Origin: Sphingopyxis sp. GW247-27LB
GTDB taxonomy: Bacteria > Pseudomonadota > Alphaproteobacteria > Sphingomonadales > Sphingomonadaceae
Length of the DNA: 64,000 nt
Reading direction: 5' to 3'
Assembly: GCF_002277025.1 (NCBI RefSeq)
Contig: NZ_NIWD01000009.1
Span: 675,744-739,743, forward strand
Shown here: one piece after another, positions 1-9,571 of the stretch
How positions within the stretch are numbered: the stretch's first letter is position 1
Layout of the letters: the number at the start of each line of letters is the position of its first letter
The notes under the pieces: generated by a model
Seen by the model: the letters and a program-made list of their open reading frames with translations, nothing else
The model's database searches: none
What the model was told of the DNA's origin: nothing
Made by a program: the position numbers and the translations under genes

Positions 1-1926
1 GAGGAACACCTGGATGTCGCCCATCCACCCCATGCGCTCGTCGCGCTGCGGGCAGTCGGTCGGCACCGCGAAAAAGTTGCTGCGCTGGCTCCATAGCGCA
101 TTGTTCCAGATCGTCTGGAGCAGCGGCGCGTCGGGGAAGGTCATCTCGCCGGTCTCGCGGCACGCGCTGTGGACGACGACACCCTCGATATCGTCGGCGG
201 TCGGCACGCCGGGATAGCCGGCGATCTCGACATAGCGGAAGCCGTGATAGGTGAAGCTCGGCTCGAAGCTCTCCTCGCCGGTTCCCGCGAGGGTGAAGCT
301 GTCGGTCGCCGCGGCGAGCCGCAGGTTGGCGAGGTCGGCGGTGCCGTCCGCATGGAGCAGCTCGGCGAATTTCGCGGTGATCGTCGTGCCCGCCGGCCCT
401 TGGGCGCGGATGCGCACCCAGCCCGAGAAATTCTGGCCGAAATCGAACACATAGCGGCCCGGCTGCGGCTCGCTTACGCTAAGCGCGCGGCGGTTGCCGG
501 TGCGCTTCAACGCGGGCGAGGTCTGGGCGATCAGGCGTGCGTCGGGCGCCGCGCCGCGCTTTGCCGCTGTCCAGCCGCTGTCGTCGAAGTCCGGCCGGTC
601 CCAGCCGGGCTGTTCGCGCCGCGCGTCGCGCGTTTCGCCATCGTAGATTTCGGACAGGAGGATCGCCGAGGGGGCGAGGCGCCAATGGGGGCTGGTGGCG
701 ATCCATTCGCTGCTGCCGTCCGCATAGTCGAGGCGGAGCTGCGCGCGGAAGCGGCGCGGCGCGGGGCCGAAGCCGTAGCGCTCGATGCGCCAGCCGAACG
801 GGCTCGCATACCAGCCGTCGCCGACCGTCGCCCCCAACATATTGGCGCCGGGCCGGATCAGGTCGGTGACGTCGTGGACCTGGTAAAGGACATGGCTCTT
901 CGCGACGCTGATCTCGGGCGCGAGGATCGCATCGCTCACCGCGCGGCCGTTGATCCGCGCGTCATAGGCACCGAGCGCGGTGGCGTAGAGCCGCGCCGCG
1001 ACCACGGGCTTGGCGGGCGTGAATTCGGTGCGCAGCAGCATCGCGGGCTCGCTCGGGCGCGGGTCGCCTTCGGCCCAGCTCGTGCTCGGGACGACGCGCG
1101 CCCAGCCGCTCGCGTCGAAATCGGGATCGGTCCAGCCCTCGGGCGCATCGGGGCGAACGCGAAACGCCGTGCCGGTGATGCGCTCGACGCTGCCGTCGGC
1201 AAGGTGAAGGCGGATCAGCGCCGCGAAGGCGCCGCCATCGACGGGAAAGAAGCCTTCGGTGTCGGCCTCGACCAGCGCGCACACGCTGTTGCGGCCGGGC
1301 CTTGTTTGGCCCGCATAGGGCGCGAGCGTGCCCCAGAAGGGCAGATAGGTGTCCCAGCCGAACGGCCGGTCGAGCGGCGATGCTTCGCCGTTGATCCAGA
1401 CGCCGCGCAGATGGTCCTTGCCCGCGATCAGCACCTCGGCGCGCGCCAGATCGGCCGGCGCGTCGAAATCGAGGCGGAAGGCGTGCGGGCGCGCATCGAG
1501 CGCGGTCTCGCCCCACATCCACGCGACCCCGGCGGCGCGGTCGGCGGCGGCGAAGCCATCCTCGGCCTCGATCCAGTCGGCGTGCCAGTCGTCCGGCGAC
1601 AGCAGGCCGGTCTCGAACCACGCCGGCGCCGAGCGGACGCTTGTGCCCGCATTGTCGGTCGCCTCGACCGACCACCATATACGCTGCATCGACCGGGGCG
1701 CGGGGCCGCCATAGGCGATGTCGAAGGTCGCATCGCTCGCGACCTCGCCCGAATCCCATAGAGGATCGCTGTCGAGCGCCTCGACGCTGGCCGCCGCGCG
1801 GATGCGATAGCGCGTCTGCACAGCGTCCGGCGCATCGCTTTCGATCTGCCACGACAGGCGCGGACGCACCGCCTCCGTGCCGAGCAGGTCGGCGGTATGT
1901 TCGGTGCGCAGATCGACGATCTTCAT
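1..1926 (-). CDS. alpha-L-rhamnosidase, GH78 (3' end outside window)
   Basis: Releases terminal alpha-L-rhamnose from plant glycans or glycosides. The frame is open from the ATG at 1926 to the window edge (642 codons, no stop), so the C-terminal half of the protein is missing. Near residues 10-25 it reads RPRLSWQI, followed by the Ig-like and beta-sandwich domains usual for GH78. The (alpha/alpha)6 catalytic domain begins near residue 590. The visible part ends in DCPQRDERMGWMGDIQVF, the hallmark GH78 block with the conserved acidic residues around the general acid. The catalytic base lies beyond the window. It is the last visible gene of the rhamnose operon, only 3 bp after the lactonase. 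No signal peptide is visible, so it may act on imported oligosaccharides. Confidence 0.93.
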   Translation of the reverse strand, partial: MKIVDLRTEHTADLLGTEAVRPRLSWQIESDAPDAVQTRYRIRAAASVEALDSDPLWDSGEVASDATFDIAYGGPAPRSMQRIWWSVEATDNAGTSVRSAPAWFETGLLSPDDWHADWIEAEDGFAAADRAAGVAWMWGETALDARPHAFRLDFDAPADLARAEVLIAGKDHLRGVWINGEASPLDRPFGWDTYLPFWGTLAPYAGQTRPGRNSVCALVEADTEGFFPVDGGAFAALIRLHLADGSVERITGTAFRVRPDAPEGWTDPDFDASGWARVVPSTSWAEGDPRPSEPAMLLRTEFTPAKPVVAARLYATALGAYDARINGRAVSDAILAPEISVAKSHVLYQVHDVTDLIRPGANMLGATVGDGWYASPFGWRIERYGFGPAPRRFRAQLRLDYADGSSEWIATSPHWRLAPSAILLSEIYDGETRDARREQPGWDRPDFDDSGWTAAKRGAAPDARLIAQTSPALKRTGNRRALSVSEPQPGRYVFDFGQNFSGWVRIRAQGPAGTTITAKFAELLHADGTADLANLRLAAATDSFTLAGTGEESFEPSFTYHGFRYVEIAGYPGVPTADDIEGVVVHSACRETGEMTFPDAPLLQTIWNNALWSQRSNFFAVPTDCPQRDERMGWMGDIQVFL

Positions 1927-1929
1927 GGC

Positions 1930-2841
1930 CTAGAGCACAAGGCCGAGCCGATAGATGCGGTTGGCGTTGCCCGCGAACAGCGCGGCGCGCTCGCTGTCCG
2001 AAAAGTCCGCGGTGATCGCGTCATAGGCGCCCAGATGCTTGTCGAAGCTGCCGAACAGCTTGTCGGTCGGGAAGTTGCTGGCGAACATCGCGCGGTCGGT
2101 GCCGAACAGCTCGATCGTCTCGAGGACATAGGGGCGCGCCTGTTCGGCGTCCCACGGGCGCCAGGTGAAACCCATGCCCGAGATCTTGACCGCGACATGG
2201 GGCAGCGCGGCGAGCTTCGCCATACCCCGTCGCCACACGCCCCAGCCATCCGCGTCGCCCGGGATCGCCATGCCGCTGTGGTCGATGATCACCTGCGTGT
2301 CGGGGTGCTTCGCGATCAGTTCGGCGAGATGCGCGAACTGGCCGGGATAGGCCTGAAGATCGAAGCTGAGGCCGTGACGGGCGAGGAGCCCGAACCCCCG
2401 CGCCCAGGCATCCGACGTCGTGACGTCGGCGGGCGAATAGCTGCGCGCCGGGTCGGGGTGCCAGTTGACGATATGGCGGATGCCGCGAACGCTGCGATGC
2501 TCGACATGCCGCGCCAGCAGCCATTCGAGGTCGGGGTCGTCGAGCGCGGCGAAGGCGACGATGCCCGTCGGCAGGCCGCGCGCATCGGCCATCGCCTGCA
2601 GCCATTCGGTCTCGCGCAGCGCATCGTCGGCATGGGCGCCGGCGTCGATATGCACGATTCCCCGCACGTCCCACCCCGCCGCGTCGGCCAGATAGGCGTC
2701 GAGCGGATAATCGACCGCGATCGGCTCGACGCTGCCGTTCGGATTGTCGGCGTCGAACGGCGGCGCCAGCCACGGATAGCGGATGTGCGCCAGGTCCCAC
2801 AGATGGACGTGCGGGTCGACGAGGGGCGGGCGCGCGCGCAT
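1930..2841 (-). CDS. lra2: L-rhamnono-lactonase, amidohydrolase family (COG3618)
   Basis: Predicted to hydrolyse L-rhamnonolactone to L-rhamnonate, step 2 of non-phosphorylative L-rhamnose catabolism, in the cytoplasm. The 303-residue protein opens with the metal-binding VDPHVHLWD motif near residue 9. It carries VIIDHSGM and ASNFPTDK near the C-terminus, as in amidohydrolase-2 lactonases such as L-fuconolactonase. Its stop is 2 bp from the start side of the SDR gene and 3 bp from the rhamnosidase start, so it is co-transcribed. The substrate is inferred from the adjacent rhamnonate dehydratase, LRA5 and LRA6 genes. An L-fuconolactonase activity is the main alternative. Confidence 0.85.
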   Translation of the reverse strand: MRARPPLVDPHVHLWDLAHIRYPWLAPPFDADNPNGSVEPIAVDYPLDAYLADAAGWDVRGIVHIDAGAHADDALRETEWLQAMADARGLPTGIVAFAALDDPDLEWLLARHVEHRSVRGIRHIVNWHPDPARSYSPADVTTSDAWARGFGLLARHGLSFDLQAYPGQFAHLAELIAKHPDTQVIIDHSGMAIPGDADGWGVWRRGMAKLAALPHVAVKISGMGFTWRPWDAEQARPYVLETIELFGTDRAMFASNFPTDKLFGSFDKHLGAYDAITADFSDSERAALFAGNANRIYRLGLVL

Positions 2842-2843
2842 CG

Positions 2844-3596
2844 TCAGAAGGTCGTCCGGCCGCCCGACGTGTCAAAGGTCGAGGCGGTGGTAAAGCTGCA
2901 CTCCTCGCTTGCCATGAAGCAGACCATCGCCGCGCTTTCGTCGACCTCGCCGAGGCGGCCCATCGGGATTTTCGAGCGCATGTAGTCAACCTGGCTTTGC
3001 GGCATCTGTGCCAGGATCGGGCTTTCGAAGGTCGCGGGGGTCAGGGCGTTGACCATCACGCCCTTGCCCGCCAGCTCCTTGCCGAGCGACTTGGTCAGGC
3101 CGATCACCGCGGCCTTCGACGCCGAATAGGCGCTGGCGTTGGGATTGCCTTCCTTGCCCGCGACCGACGAGATGTTGACGATCCGGCCATAGCCCGCCTC
3201 GAGCATCAGCGGCACGACCGCGCGGTTGCAATAGAAGAGGCCGTTCACGTTGATGTCGAAGACGCGCAGCCAGCTGTCGATCGGGAATTCGTGCACCGGC
3301 ACCGTCGCGCCGGTGATGCCCGCCGAACAGACGAGAATGTCGATCTTGCCGCCGAGCGCCGCGGCGCTGGCCTTCGTCGCCGCCTCGACCGCCGCGGCGT
3401 CGGAGACGTCGAGGGCCTGCACGTCGCTCGCGCCCACCTCTTCGCGCGCCGCGGCGAGCGTGTCGGCGTTGACATCCCACAGCGCCGCCTTGCCGCCCTC
3501 GGCGACGATGCGCGCGGCTACGGCCTTGCCCAGCCCCGACGCGCCGCCGGTGACGATCGCGCTGCGCCCGGCGAAGCGGCCCGCATAGGCGCTCAT
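2844..3596 (-). CDS. lra5: 2-keto-3-deoxy-L-rhamnonate 4-dehydrogenase (SDR)
   Basis: Classical short-chain dehydrogenase of 250 residues. It oxidises 2-keto-3-deoxy-L-rhamnonate at C4 with NAD+, giving 2,4-diketo-3-deoxy-L-rhamnonate for the adjacent hydrolase. Visible are the cofactor motif TGGASGLG near residue 15, an acidic residue after beta-2 (WDVNAD) favouring NAD, a CSAGITGA block, the catalytic NISSVAG serine region and YSASK. The C-terminus STFDTSGGRTTF matches what I remember of LRA5 from Sphingomonas. The ATG at 3596 overlaps the stop of the upstream hydrolase gene by 4 bp (ATGA), which decides the start over a longer upstream frame. Confidence 0.92.
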   Translation of the reverse strand: MSAYAGRFAGRSAIVTGGASGLGKAVAARIVAEGGKAALWDVNADTLAAAREEVGASDVQALDVSDAAAVEAATKASAAALGGKIDILVCSAGITGATVPVHEFPIDSWLRVFDINVNGLFYCNRAVVPLMLEAGYGRIVNISSVAGKEGNPNASAYSASKAAVIGLTKSLGKELAGKGVMVNALTPATFESPILAQMPQSQVDYMRSKIPMGRLGEVDESAAMVCFMASEECSFTTASTFDTSGGRTTF

Positions 3597-4450
3597 CGGC
3601 CCGCCTCCCACGCGACGAAGTCCTGGCGCTGCTGCCCCAGCTTCTCGATGCCCAGTTCGACGACGTCGCCCGCCTTCAGATACCAGGCCTCGGGCTTCTG
3701 GCCCATGCCGACGCCCGGCGGGGTGCCGGTGGTGATGATGTCGCCGGGCTGCAGCGTCATGAACTGCGAGAGATAGGCGATGATCTGCGCGACGGTGAAG
3801 ATCATCGTCTTGGTATGGCCGTCCTGCACCTTCTGGCCGTTGACCGACAGCCACATCGACAGCGCCTGCGGGTCGCCCACCTCGTCGGCGGTGACGAGCC
3901 AGGGGCCGACGGGGCCGAAGGTCGGGAAACCCTTGCCCTTGTCCCAGGTCATGCCGCGTTCCTGCTGCCAATGGCGTTCGGACACGTCGTTGATGACGCA
4001 ATAGCCCGCGACATGATCGAGCGCGTCGGCTTCGGAGACATAGGAAGCCGCGGTACCGATCACGACGCCGAGTTCGACCTCCCAGTCGGTCTTCTTCGAA
4101 TCCTTCGGGATGGTGACCGGATCGTTCGGGCCCTGGATGCAGCTCACCCACTTGTTGAACACGACCGGTTCCTCGGGGATCGGCAGGTTCGATTCGGCGG
4201 CGTGATCGGCATAGTTGAGGCCGATCGCGACGAAATGGCGCGTGCCCGCGACGCAGGGGCCATAGCGGACCTCGCCTTCGACCAGCGGCAGCGAGGCCGG
4301 GTCGATCGCGGCGAGCCGGGCCAGCCCGTCCTTGCCGACCGTGCCGGGGTCGATATCGGCGACATGCGCCGACAGGTCGCGGATGCGGCCGTCGGCGTCG
4401 ATCAGACCGGGTTTCTCGGCGCCCGCGGCGCCATAGCGGCAGAGTTTCAT
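3593..4450 (-). CDS. lra6: 2,4-diketo-3-deoxy-L-rhamnonate hydrolase (FAH family)
   Basis: Cleaves 2,4-diketo-3-deoxy-L-rhamnonate to pyruvate and L-lactate, the last step of the alternative L-rhamnose pathway. The 285-residue protein has a small N-terminal domain and a fumarylacetoacetate-hydrolase fold. Key blocks are AIGLNYADHAAE, DWEVELGVVIG (acidic metal ligands), NDVSERHWQ, KGFPTFGPVGPW and GDIITTGTPPGVGMG. It lies 10 bp after the rhamnonate dehydratase and overlaps lra5 by 4 bp. Its L-lactate product explains the lldD gene in the neighbouring operon. Other FAH-family acylpyruvases look similar, but the context makes this call strong. Confidence 0.92.
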   Translation of the reverse strand: MKLCRYGAAGAEKPGLIDADGRIRDLSAHVADIDPGTVGKDGLARLAAIDPASLPLVEGEVRYGPCVAGTRHFVAIGLNYADHAAESNLPIPEEPVVFNKWVSCIQGPNDPVTIPKDSKKTDWEVELGVVIGTAASYVSEADALDHVAGYCVINDVSERHWQQERGMTWDKGKGFPTFGPVGPWLVTADEVGDPQALSMWLSVNGQKVQDGHTKTMIFTVAQIIAYLSQFMTLQPGDIITTGTPPGVGMGQKPEAWYLKAGDVVELGIEKLGQQRQDFVAWEAGR

Positions 4451-4460
4451 GAAATCTTCC

Positions 4461-5648
4461 TCAGTTCGGATAGGGACGGTGGAGAGCGATGTCGCGGTTG
4501 AGCTCGACGCCGAAGCCCGGCTTGTCGAGCTCGCTCGCGCGGATCTTGCCGTTCACGGGCACAGGCTCGCCCAGAAGCTGCGGTGCGAACATCGGCACGA
4601 CCTCGGTCGGGCCGGGGTGCATCATCAGGAATTCGGCGAAGGGCGAATTGTGCCGGGTGATGACGAAATGATAGCTGTAGACCGACGATCCGTGCGGGAC
4701 CATCAGCACGCCCCTGCTGTCGGCGTAGCTGGCGATCTTGATCAGTTCGGTGACGCCGCCGCACCAGCCCACGTCGGGCTGGATGATGTCGCAGCATTCC
4801 ATGTCCATCAGCATGCGAAAGCCCCAGCGCGTCGCTTCATGCTCGCCGGTGGTGACGAGCAGCCCCTTGGGCGCATTCTTGCGGAGCTGGGCATAGCCCC
4901 AATAATCGTCGGGGCTGAGCGCTTCCTCGATCCATTTGAGCCCGCATTCGTGCCACGCGCGCTGGGCGAGGCGCGTCGCATAGTCGAGGTCGAGGCTCAT
5001 CCAGCAATCGTACATCAGCCAGAAATCGTCGCCGCATTTCGCGCGCATGTCGGCCAATAGCGCGATATTCTTCTCGAGCCCTTCGAGTCCCTCGGCGGGG
5101 CCGTGGTGGAGCGGCAGCTTGCCGCCGATGAAGCCGAGCTGCTTCGCGACATCGGGGCGCGCGCCCGTGGCATAGAACTGCAGCTCCTCGCGCACCGCGC
5201 CGCCGAGCATGTGGTAGACGGGCTCGCCGCGCAGCTTGCCGAGCAGGTCCCAGATCGCGAGGTCGACGCCCGAGATGGCGTTCACCACCAGCCCCTTGCG
5301 GCCGTAATATTGGGTCGAGAAATACATCTGGTCCCAGATCAGCTCATAGTCGGCCGGACTGCGGCCGACGAGGAAGCGGGAAAGATGCTTTTCGACGATG
5401 AAGGCGGCGGGTTCGCCGCCGGTCGTCACCGCGAAGCCGACCGTGCCGTCGTCGGCCTCGAGCTCGACCACCAGCGTGCCGAGCACGTTGATGCCGAAGC
5501 TCTGTCGCGACTGGCGATAGGCGGGATATTTCGCCATCGGCGTCGCGATATGGTCGTCGATCCAGTGGCCTTCGCCCTGGTCGTGATAGTCGGCGCCGCC
5601 GCCACGGACGGTGAAGGCACGGACATATTTGATCTTCGGCAGGGCCAA
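4461..5648 (-). CDS. rhmD: L-rhamnonate dehydratase (enolase superfamily)
   Basis: Dehydrates L-rhamnonate to 2-keto-3-deoxy-L-rhamnonate. The 395-residue length is typical for RhmD/LRA3. The barrel shows [22 protein letters not shown] and [12 protein letters not shown], which supply the three acidic Mg2+ ligands. [14 protein letters not shown] follows, then [11 protein letters not shown] with the catalytic His. The N-terminal capping segment [14 protein letters not shown] is typical of rhamnonate dehydratases within the mandelate-racemase group. It starts 12 bp after the apiosidase stop, so both share one promoter. Confidence 0.93.
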   Translation of the reverse strand: MALPKIKYVRAFTVRGGGADYHDQGEGHWIDDHIATPMAKYPAYRQSRQSFGINVLGTLVVELEADDGTVGFAVTTGGEPAAFIVEKHLSRFLVGRSPADYELIWDQMYFSTQYYGRKGLVVNAISGVDLAIWDLLGKLRGEPVYHMLGGAVREELQFYATGARPDVAKQLGFIGGKLPLHHGPAEGLEGLEKNIALLADMRAKCGDDFWLMYDCWMSLDLDYATRLAQRAWHECGLKWIEEALSPDDYWGYAQLRKNAPKGLLVTTGEHEATRWGFRMLMDMECCDIIQPDVGWCGGVTELIKIASYADSRGVLMVPHGSSVYSYHFVITRHNSPFAEFLMMHPGPTEVVPMFAPQLLGEPVPVNGKIRASELDKPGFGVELNRDIALHRPYPN

Positions 5649-5660
5649 GGCGGGTTTTCC

Positions 5661-7058
5661 TTATTCGGTCGCCGTGCGCCGGGCGTCATCGAGCACCAGC
5701 ACCCAGTCATTGCCCGGAGCGGTGTCGCCCGGCGGATCGAAGCGGCGTGTGCCGCTGTTGCTGAACGTGCCGATCGGCGTCGTGGTGCCGTCGCGCGGCG
5801 AATACCATCCGGCACGCACCTGCTGGCCCGCGATCGTGCCGAGGCGCATCGTGAACGGCCGGCCGGTGTAGCTATAGGCGAAGGCATAGGCCTTCCCCCG
5901 GCTCGCCAGCACGCGGTCGTAGCGTTCGCCGTTGTCGGCGATCAGCGACTGGTCGGGCACGCGTTCGAGCATCGGGCGCGATTCGATCAGCGTGCGGACG
6001 AAGCGCATCTGGTCGGCGCCCGGCGCGCGCGGCGCCGCGAGGGCGTCACGCCACGGAATGTCGGCCTCGAAATTCCGCGTGTCGGCGCCGGGCAGGAAGA
6101 ACTGCATGACGTTGTTTTCGCCATAGGTGTGGCCGAACGCCCCAGCCATCACCGCCCACCAGGCGTAGCGGCGCACGTCGGCGGCCAGCCAGCGCGGCTG
6201 CGGCGGCGCTTCGTGCAGCCCGTGCGGGATATTCTCGTAGGAGGGCTCGCCGTCGATCGTCGGCTTGGCGGGCAGCCGCACCCAATCCTCGGCGATGTAG
6301 CGCCAATTATCCTCGCCCTTCGCGTTCGCGCCTTCCTGCGCGTAGGAACGGTGGCCCGACTGTAGCATGTTGAAGTCGAGCCATTTGGCGTCGTGCCATT
6401 GCCACGAGGAATCGGTGCGGCCGATCGGGTGGAAGGTCATCAGCTGCTGCGGCGCGATCGACTTGATCGTCGTGCCGAGCGCGTCCCACACCGCGGTGTT
6501 CGACTCCGAGCGCGTGTCGCCGCCGTTGAGCCAGATGATGTTCTTCCGCTTGCCGTAGCGCTCGGCGATGAACCGGCCGTAGACGGGCGCATTGTCCCTG
6601 GTCAGCACCTTGTTCATCGCAAGGTCGCCCCACACCGGCACCAGCGCGAGATAGATGCCGAGTTCCTCGGCGCGTCCCGCGACCCAGTCGAGATGGTCCC
6701 AATAATCATATTCGTCCGGCTTGGCGGGATCGTTGCCGGGCGTGGTGCGCGGCCGGGCGGGGTCGCCGTCAACCAGCGCCGGCGCGCCGCTGCTGCTCGT
6801 CATCTTCGGCGTGTGGAGCACCATCACCTGGATGACGTTGAAGCCCTGGCGCTTGCGCGTCTGAAGATAGGTCTCGGTATCGGCGCGATCGACCCGGCTG
6901 AGCAGGAGCCACGCGGTATCGCCGAGCCAGAAGAAGGGCTTGTCGCCGGCAAGAAGATAATGGCCGCCGGGCGCGACCGACAGTTCGGGGGTCTGGGCCT
7001 CGGCCGGCAGCGCCATGGTGGCGGCCAGTGCGGCGAGCAGGATCGAGCCGAGCTTCAT
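5661..7058 (-). CDS. secreted GH140-type apiosidase (DUF4038 catalytic domain)
   Basis: Predicted secreted glycoside hydrolase of 465 residues. Signal peptide MKLGSILLAALAATMALPAEA, cleaved before QTPELS. The apiosidase-like (alpha/beta)8 domain covers about residues 30-370, with WLGDTAWLLL, IIWLNGGDT, MLQSGHRSY, GEPSYENIPHGL and AGAFGHTYGENNVMQF. A C-terminal beta domain (about 380-460) resembles the putative collagen-binding module of this family. Characterised GH140 enzymes release D-apiose-linked side chains from rhamnogalacturonan II, so apiose is the predicted leaving sugar. It is the first gene of the rhamnose operon, 68 bp downstream of an AT-rich palindrome. Other DUF4038 enzymes have different targets, so the exact linkage is inference. 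Confidence 0.8.
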   Translation of the reverse strand: MKLGSILLAALAATMALPAEAQTPELSVAPGGHYLLAGDKPFFWLGDTAWLLLSRVDRADTETYLQTRKRQGFNVIQVMVLHTPKMTSSSGAPALVDGDPARPRTTPGNDPAKPDEYDYWDHLDWVAGRAEELGIYLALVPVWGDLAMNKVLTRDNAPVYGRFIAERYGKRKNIIWLNGGDTRSESNTAVWDALGTTIKSIAPQQLMTFHPIGRTDSSWQWHDAKWLDFNMLQSGHRSYAQEGANAKGEDNWRYIAEDWVRLPAKPTIDGEPSYENIPHGLHEAPPQPRWLAADVRRYAWWAVMAGAFGHTYGENNVMQFFLPGADTRNFEADIPWRDALAAPRAPGADQMRFVRTLIESRPMLERVPDQSLIADNGERYDRVLASRGKAYAFAYSYTGRPFTMRLGTIAGQQVRAGWYSPRDGTTTPIGTFSNSGTRRFDPPGDTAPGNDWVLVLDDARRTATE

Positions 7059-7125
7059 GTTTCAGACGTCCTTCCCCTGAACGCGGGGGCATTTTCGCAG
7101 CCCGCCGCCCGAGACGTCTCATTGT

Positions 7126-7137
7126 ATAATATTATTA
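7126..7137. promoter_or_regulatory. AT-rich palindrome upstream of the apiosidase-rhamnose operon
   Basis: The sequence ATAATATTATTA contains the perfect palindrome ATAATATTAT (7126-7135) in an 85-bp gap between glcF and the apiosidase gene. Similar sites occur at 12969, 23475 and 27141. It is a candidate operator or part of the promoter; the cognate regulator is not known. Confidence 0.4.
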
Positions 7138-7143
7138 ATTGAG

Positions 7144-8454
7144 TCAATCGCCGATGCGCGTTTCGTGCCCCTTTAATTGCGCCGGCGCGGGGCCGCCGGT
7201 GGCCCAGTCGAGCAGTTCGACCATGTGCACGACCGGCACGCCGATCCGCGGGGCGATCTGCATCGCGCAGCCGATATTGCCGGTCGCGACGACGTCGGCG
7301 GCGAGGCGCGCGAGGTTCGCCGCCTTGCGGTCGCCGAGCTGTCCGGCGATGTCGGGCTGGAGGATGTTGTAGGTCCCCGCCGAGCCGCAGCACAGATGCG
7401 CCTCGGCCGGCGTCCGCACGGCATAGCCCGCGGCGGCGAGCAGCCGCTTGGGGGCTTCGGTGACCTTCTGCCCGTGCTGCAGCGAGCAGGCGGCGTGATA
7501 GGCGACGGTCAGCCCGCGCCCGTCGCCGGGCGGCAGGTCGGCGTCGATCAGCAGTTCGGAGATGTCCTTCGCCAGTGCCGAGACCCGCGCCGCCTTTTCG
7601 GCATAGGCGGGCTCGCCGCGCAGCATGAAGCCATAGTCCTTGATCGTGGTGCCGCAGCCCGACGCGGTGACGACCACCGCCGCGAGGCCGCCGTCCTCGA
7701 TCTCGCGCGTCCAGGCGTCGACATTGCGCCGCGCGGCGGCGAGCCCGTCCTCCTCGCGCCCCATGTGATGGACGAGCGCGCCGCAGCATTGCTCGCCCTG
7801 CGCGAACAGCACGTCATAGCCCGCGCGATTGAGCAGACGGATCGCGGCGGCGCGGAATTCGGGGCGCAGCACGGGCTCGGCGCAGCCTTGCAGCAGCGCG
7901 ACGCGGCCCCTGGCGCGCGGCACGCTCGACGGCTCGGCGCCCGCCTTGGGTGGCAGACGGCGCGGCGCCAGCGCGAGCATCGCCGCGAGCGGCTTCAGCG
8001 CGCCGACCTTCGCGAACAGGGGCGCGAGCGGCCGGCCGAGCATCGCGGCATGCAGCGCGAGGCGGAGGCGGCCGGGGTAGGGAAGCACCCAGGCCAGGAT
8101 GCGGCGGAGCGCGCGCTCGGGCCACGGCCGGTGGTAGCGCTCGTGGATATAGGCGCGCGCATGATCGACGAGGTGCATGTAGTTCACGCCCGACGGGCAG
8201 GTCGTCATGCACGACAGGCAGGACAGGCAGCGGTCGACATGCTTCACGACCTCGGCGCTCGGCTGCCGCTCATTCTCGAGCATGTCCTTGATCATGTAGA
8301 TTCGCCCGCGCGGGCTATCGAGCTCGTCGCCGAGCAGCACATAGGTCGGGCAGGTCGCGGTGCAGAAGCCGCAGTGGACGCATTTGCGGATCACGCCTTC
8401 GGAGGAAGCCATGGCCGGGTCGGCGAGCTGCTCGGGCGAGAATTTGGTCTGCAT
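7144..8454 (-). CDS. glcF: glycolate oxidase iron-sulfur subunit GlcF
   Basis: Electron-transfer subunit of the membrane-associated glycolate (or related 2-hydroxyacid) dehydrogenase GlcDEF. The 436-residue protein has two ferredoxin-type 4Fe-4S motifs, CVHCGFCTATCP at residues 25-36 and CLSCLSCMTTCP at 76-87. Two CCG domains follow, with GEQCCG and LCCGSAG, which bind further cofactor. It is the last gene of lldD-lra1-glcDEF, starting 1 bp after the glcE stop. In this locus it could dispose of glycolate from glycolaldehyde, or act on lactate; the sequence does not decide between them. Confidence 0.9.
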   Translation of the reverse strand: MQTKFSPEQLADPAMASSEGVIRKCVHCGFCTATCPTYVLLGDELDSPRGRIYMIKDMLENERQPSAEVVKHVDRCLSCLSCMTTCPSGVNYMHLVDHARAYIHERYHRPWPERALRRILAWVLPYPGRLRLALHAAMLGRPLAPLFAKVGALKPLAAMLALAPRRLPPKAGAEPSSVPRARGRVALLQGCAEPVLRPEFRAAAIRLLNRAGYDVLFAQGEQCCGALVHHMGREEDGLAAARRNVDAWTREIEDGGLAAVVVTASGCGTTIKDYGFMLRGEPAYAEKAARVSALAKDISELLIDADLPPGDGRGLTVAYHAACSLQHGQKVTEAPKRLLAAAGYAVRTPAEAHLCCGSAGTYNILQPDIAGQLGDRKAANLARLAADVVATGNIGCAMQIAPRIGVPVVHMVELLDWATGGPAPAQLKGHETRIGD

Positions 8455-8455
8455 G

Positions 8456-9571
8456 TCAGAAGCGCCCCGTTTCGAACACGCCGTTGGGATCGAAGGCGCG
8501 CCGCACCCGCGCCTCGAGCGCGGCGAGCGGTGCGGGCTGGGGGTGGAGCGTGGGCACCGCGGCGCGCATCGCGGCGTCGGCGCGAATCAACGTGGCGTGC
8601 CCGCCGAGTTCGCTCGCGGCCCGGCGGATCGCCCCCGGGTCGACATCGCTCGCCAGCCAGACGAGGCCGCCGGCCCAGTCGAACAGCCATTCGCCGCCCG
8701 TCGCCGCGACGAAGGTGGGCGCCTCTGCGGCGGGGACGATCGCGCGCCACAGGGGCTTGTCCGCCGGCAGTGGCGCCGCGTGGCGCACCGCCGTCCACAG
8801 CTCGTCGCCCGCCGGCGCGTCGAGGGTTTCGAGGCCGCCGAGCAGCCGGGCGAGTGTTTCGGCCCGGGCGTCGATCGAACTGGGGAAGCCGTCGAGCCGA
8901 AGAGCGGTGAGCGCGTCGCCGCGCCACGCCGGCAGGTGCGCGGCGGCCGTAACCTCCGCCGCCGACCCCAGCGCGCGCGCCATCGCGGCGACCGCATCCT
9001 CGGCGGAAAGCCCGCGCAATAGCAGCGTGCGCCGCTCGCGCGGGGCGGGCAGCACCTTCAGCGTCAGCTCGGTGATCGCCGCGAGGCGCCCCCAGCTTCC
9101 GGTCAGCAGCTTGGAGAGGTCGTAGCCGGTGACATTCTTCACCACCTTCGCGCCGGCGACGAAAGCCTCGCCGCGACCCGAAACGCCTTCGAAGCCGAGC
9201 AGATGGTCGCGCGCCGCGCCGCGGCTGAGCCGCGCCGGGCCCGAGACGCCCGCCGCGATCACGCCGCCGATCGTCGCCTGGCCGGCGGGGCCGCCGAGCA
9301 GCGCGGCGTGGTCGAAGGGATCGAAGGCAAGCATCTGGCCCTCGCGCGCGACCAGCGCCTGCACCTCGGCGAGCGGCGTGCCGGCGCGAACGGTCAGAAC
9401 CAGTTCGGGCGGATCATAGTCGACGACGCCGGCGAAGCCGCGCATGTCGACGATGGCCGCGCCCGGCGCGGGCGCGCCGATCGCGTCCTTGCTGCCGCCG
9501 CCGCGCAGCATCAGCGGGCCGCCGGCGGCGATGGCCTCGCATAATTCGTCGGTGGTCGCGGGATGCAGCAT
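8456..9571 (-). CDS. glcE: glycolate oxidase FAD-binding subunit GlcE
   Basis: Second FAD-binding subunit of GlcDEF, 371 residues. It has a PCMH-type FAD domain: LMLRGGGSKD near residue 21, GGPAGQATIGGVIA and GAKVVKNVTGYDLSKLLTGSWG. The last block is characteristic of GlcE. The ATG at 9571 overlaps the glcD stop by one base (TGATG), which fixes the start against a much longer read-through frame. It is shorter than GlcD and lacks the GlcD C-terminal substrate block, as expected. Confidence 0.9.
   Translation of the reverse strand: MLHPATTDELCEAIAAGGPLMLRGGGSKDAIGAPAPGAAIVDMRGFAGVVDYDPPELVLTVRAGTPLAEVQALVAREGQMLAFDPFDHAALLGGPAGQATIGGVIAAGVSGPARLSRGAARDHLLGFEGVSGRGEAFVAGAKVVKNVTGYDLSKLLTGSWGRLAAITELTLKVLPAPRERRTLLLRGLSAEDAVAAMARALGSAAEVTAAAHLPAWRGDALTALRLDGFPSSIDARAETLARLLGGLETLDAPAGDELWTAVRHAAPLPADKPLWRAIVPAAEAPTFVAATGGEWLFDWAGGLVWLASDVDPGAIRRAASELGGHATLIRADAAMRAAVPTLHPQPAPLAALEARVRRAFDPNGVFETGRF

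Noticed and set aside
169..1761. Plus-strand 530-codon frame at the window start
   Set aside because: Antisense to the GH78 gene, whose translation carries diagnostic motifs.
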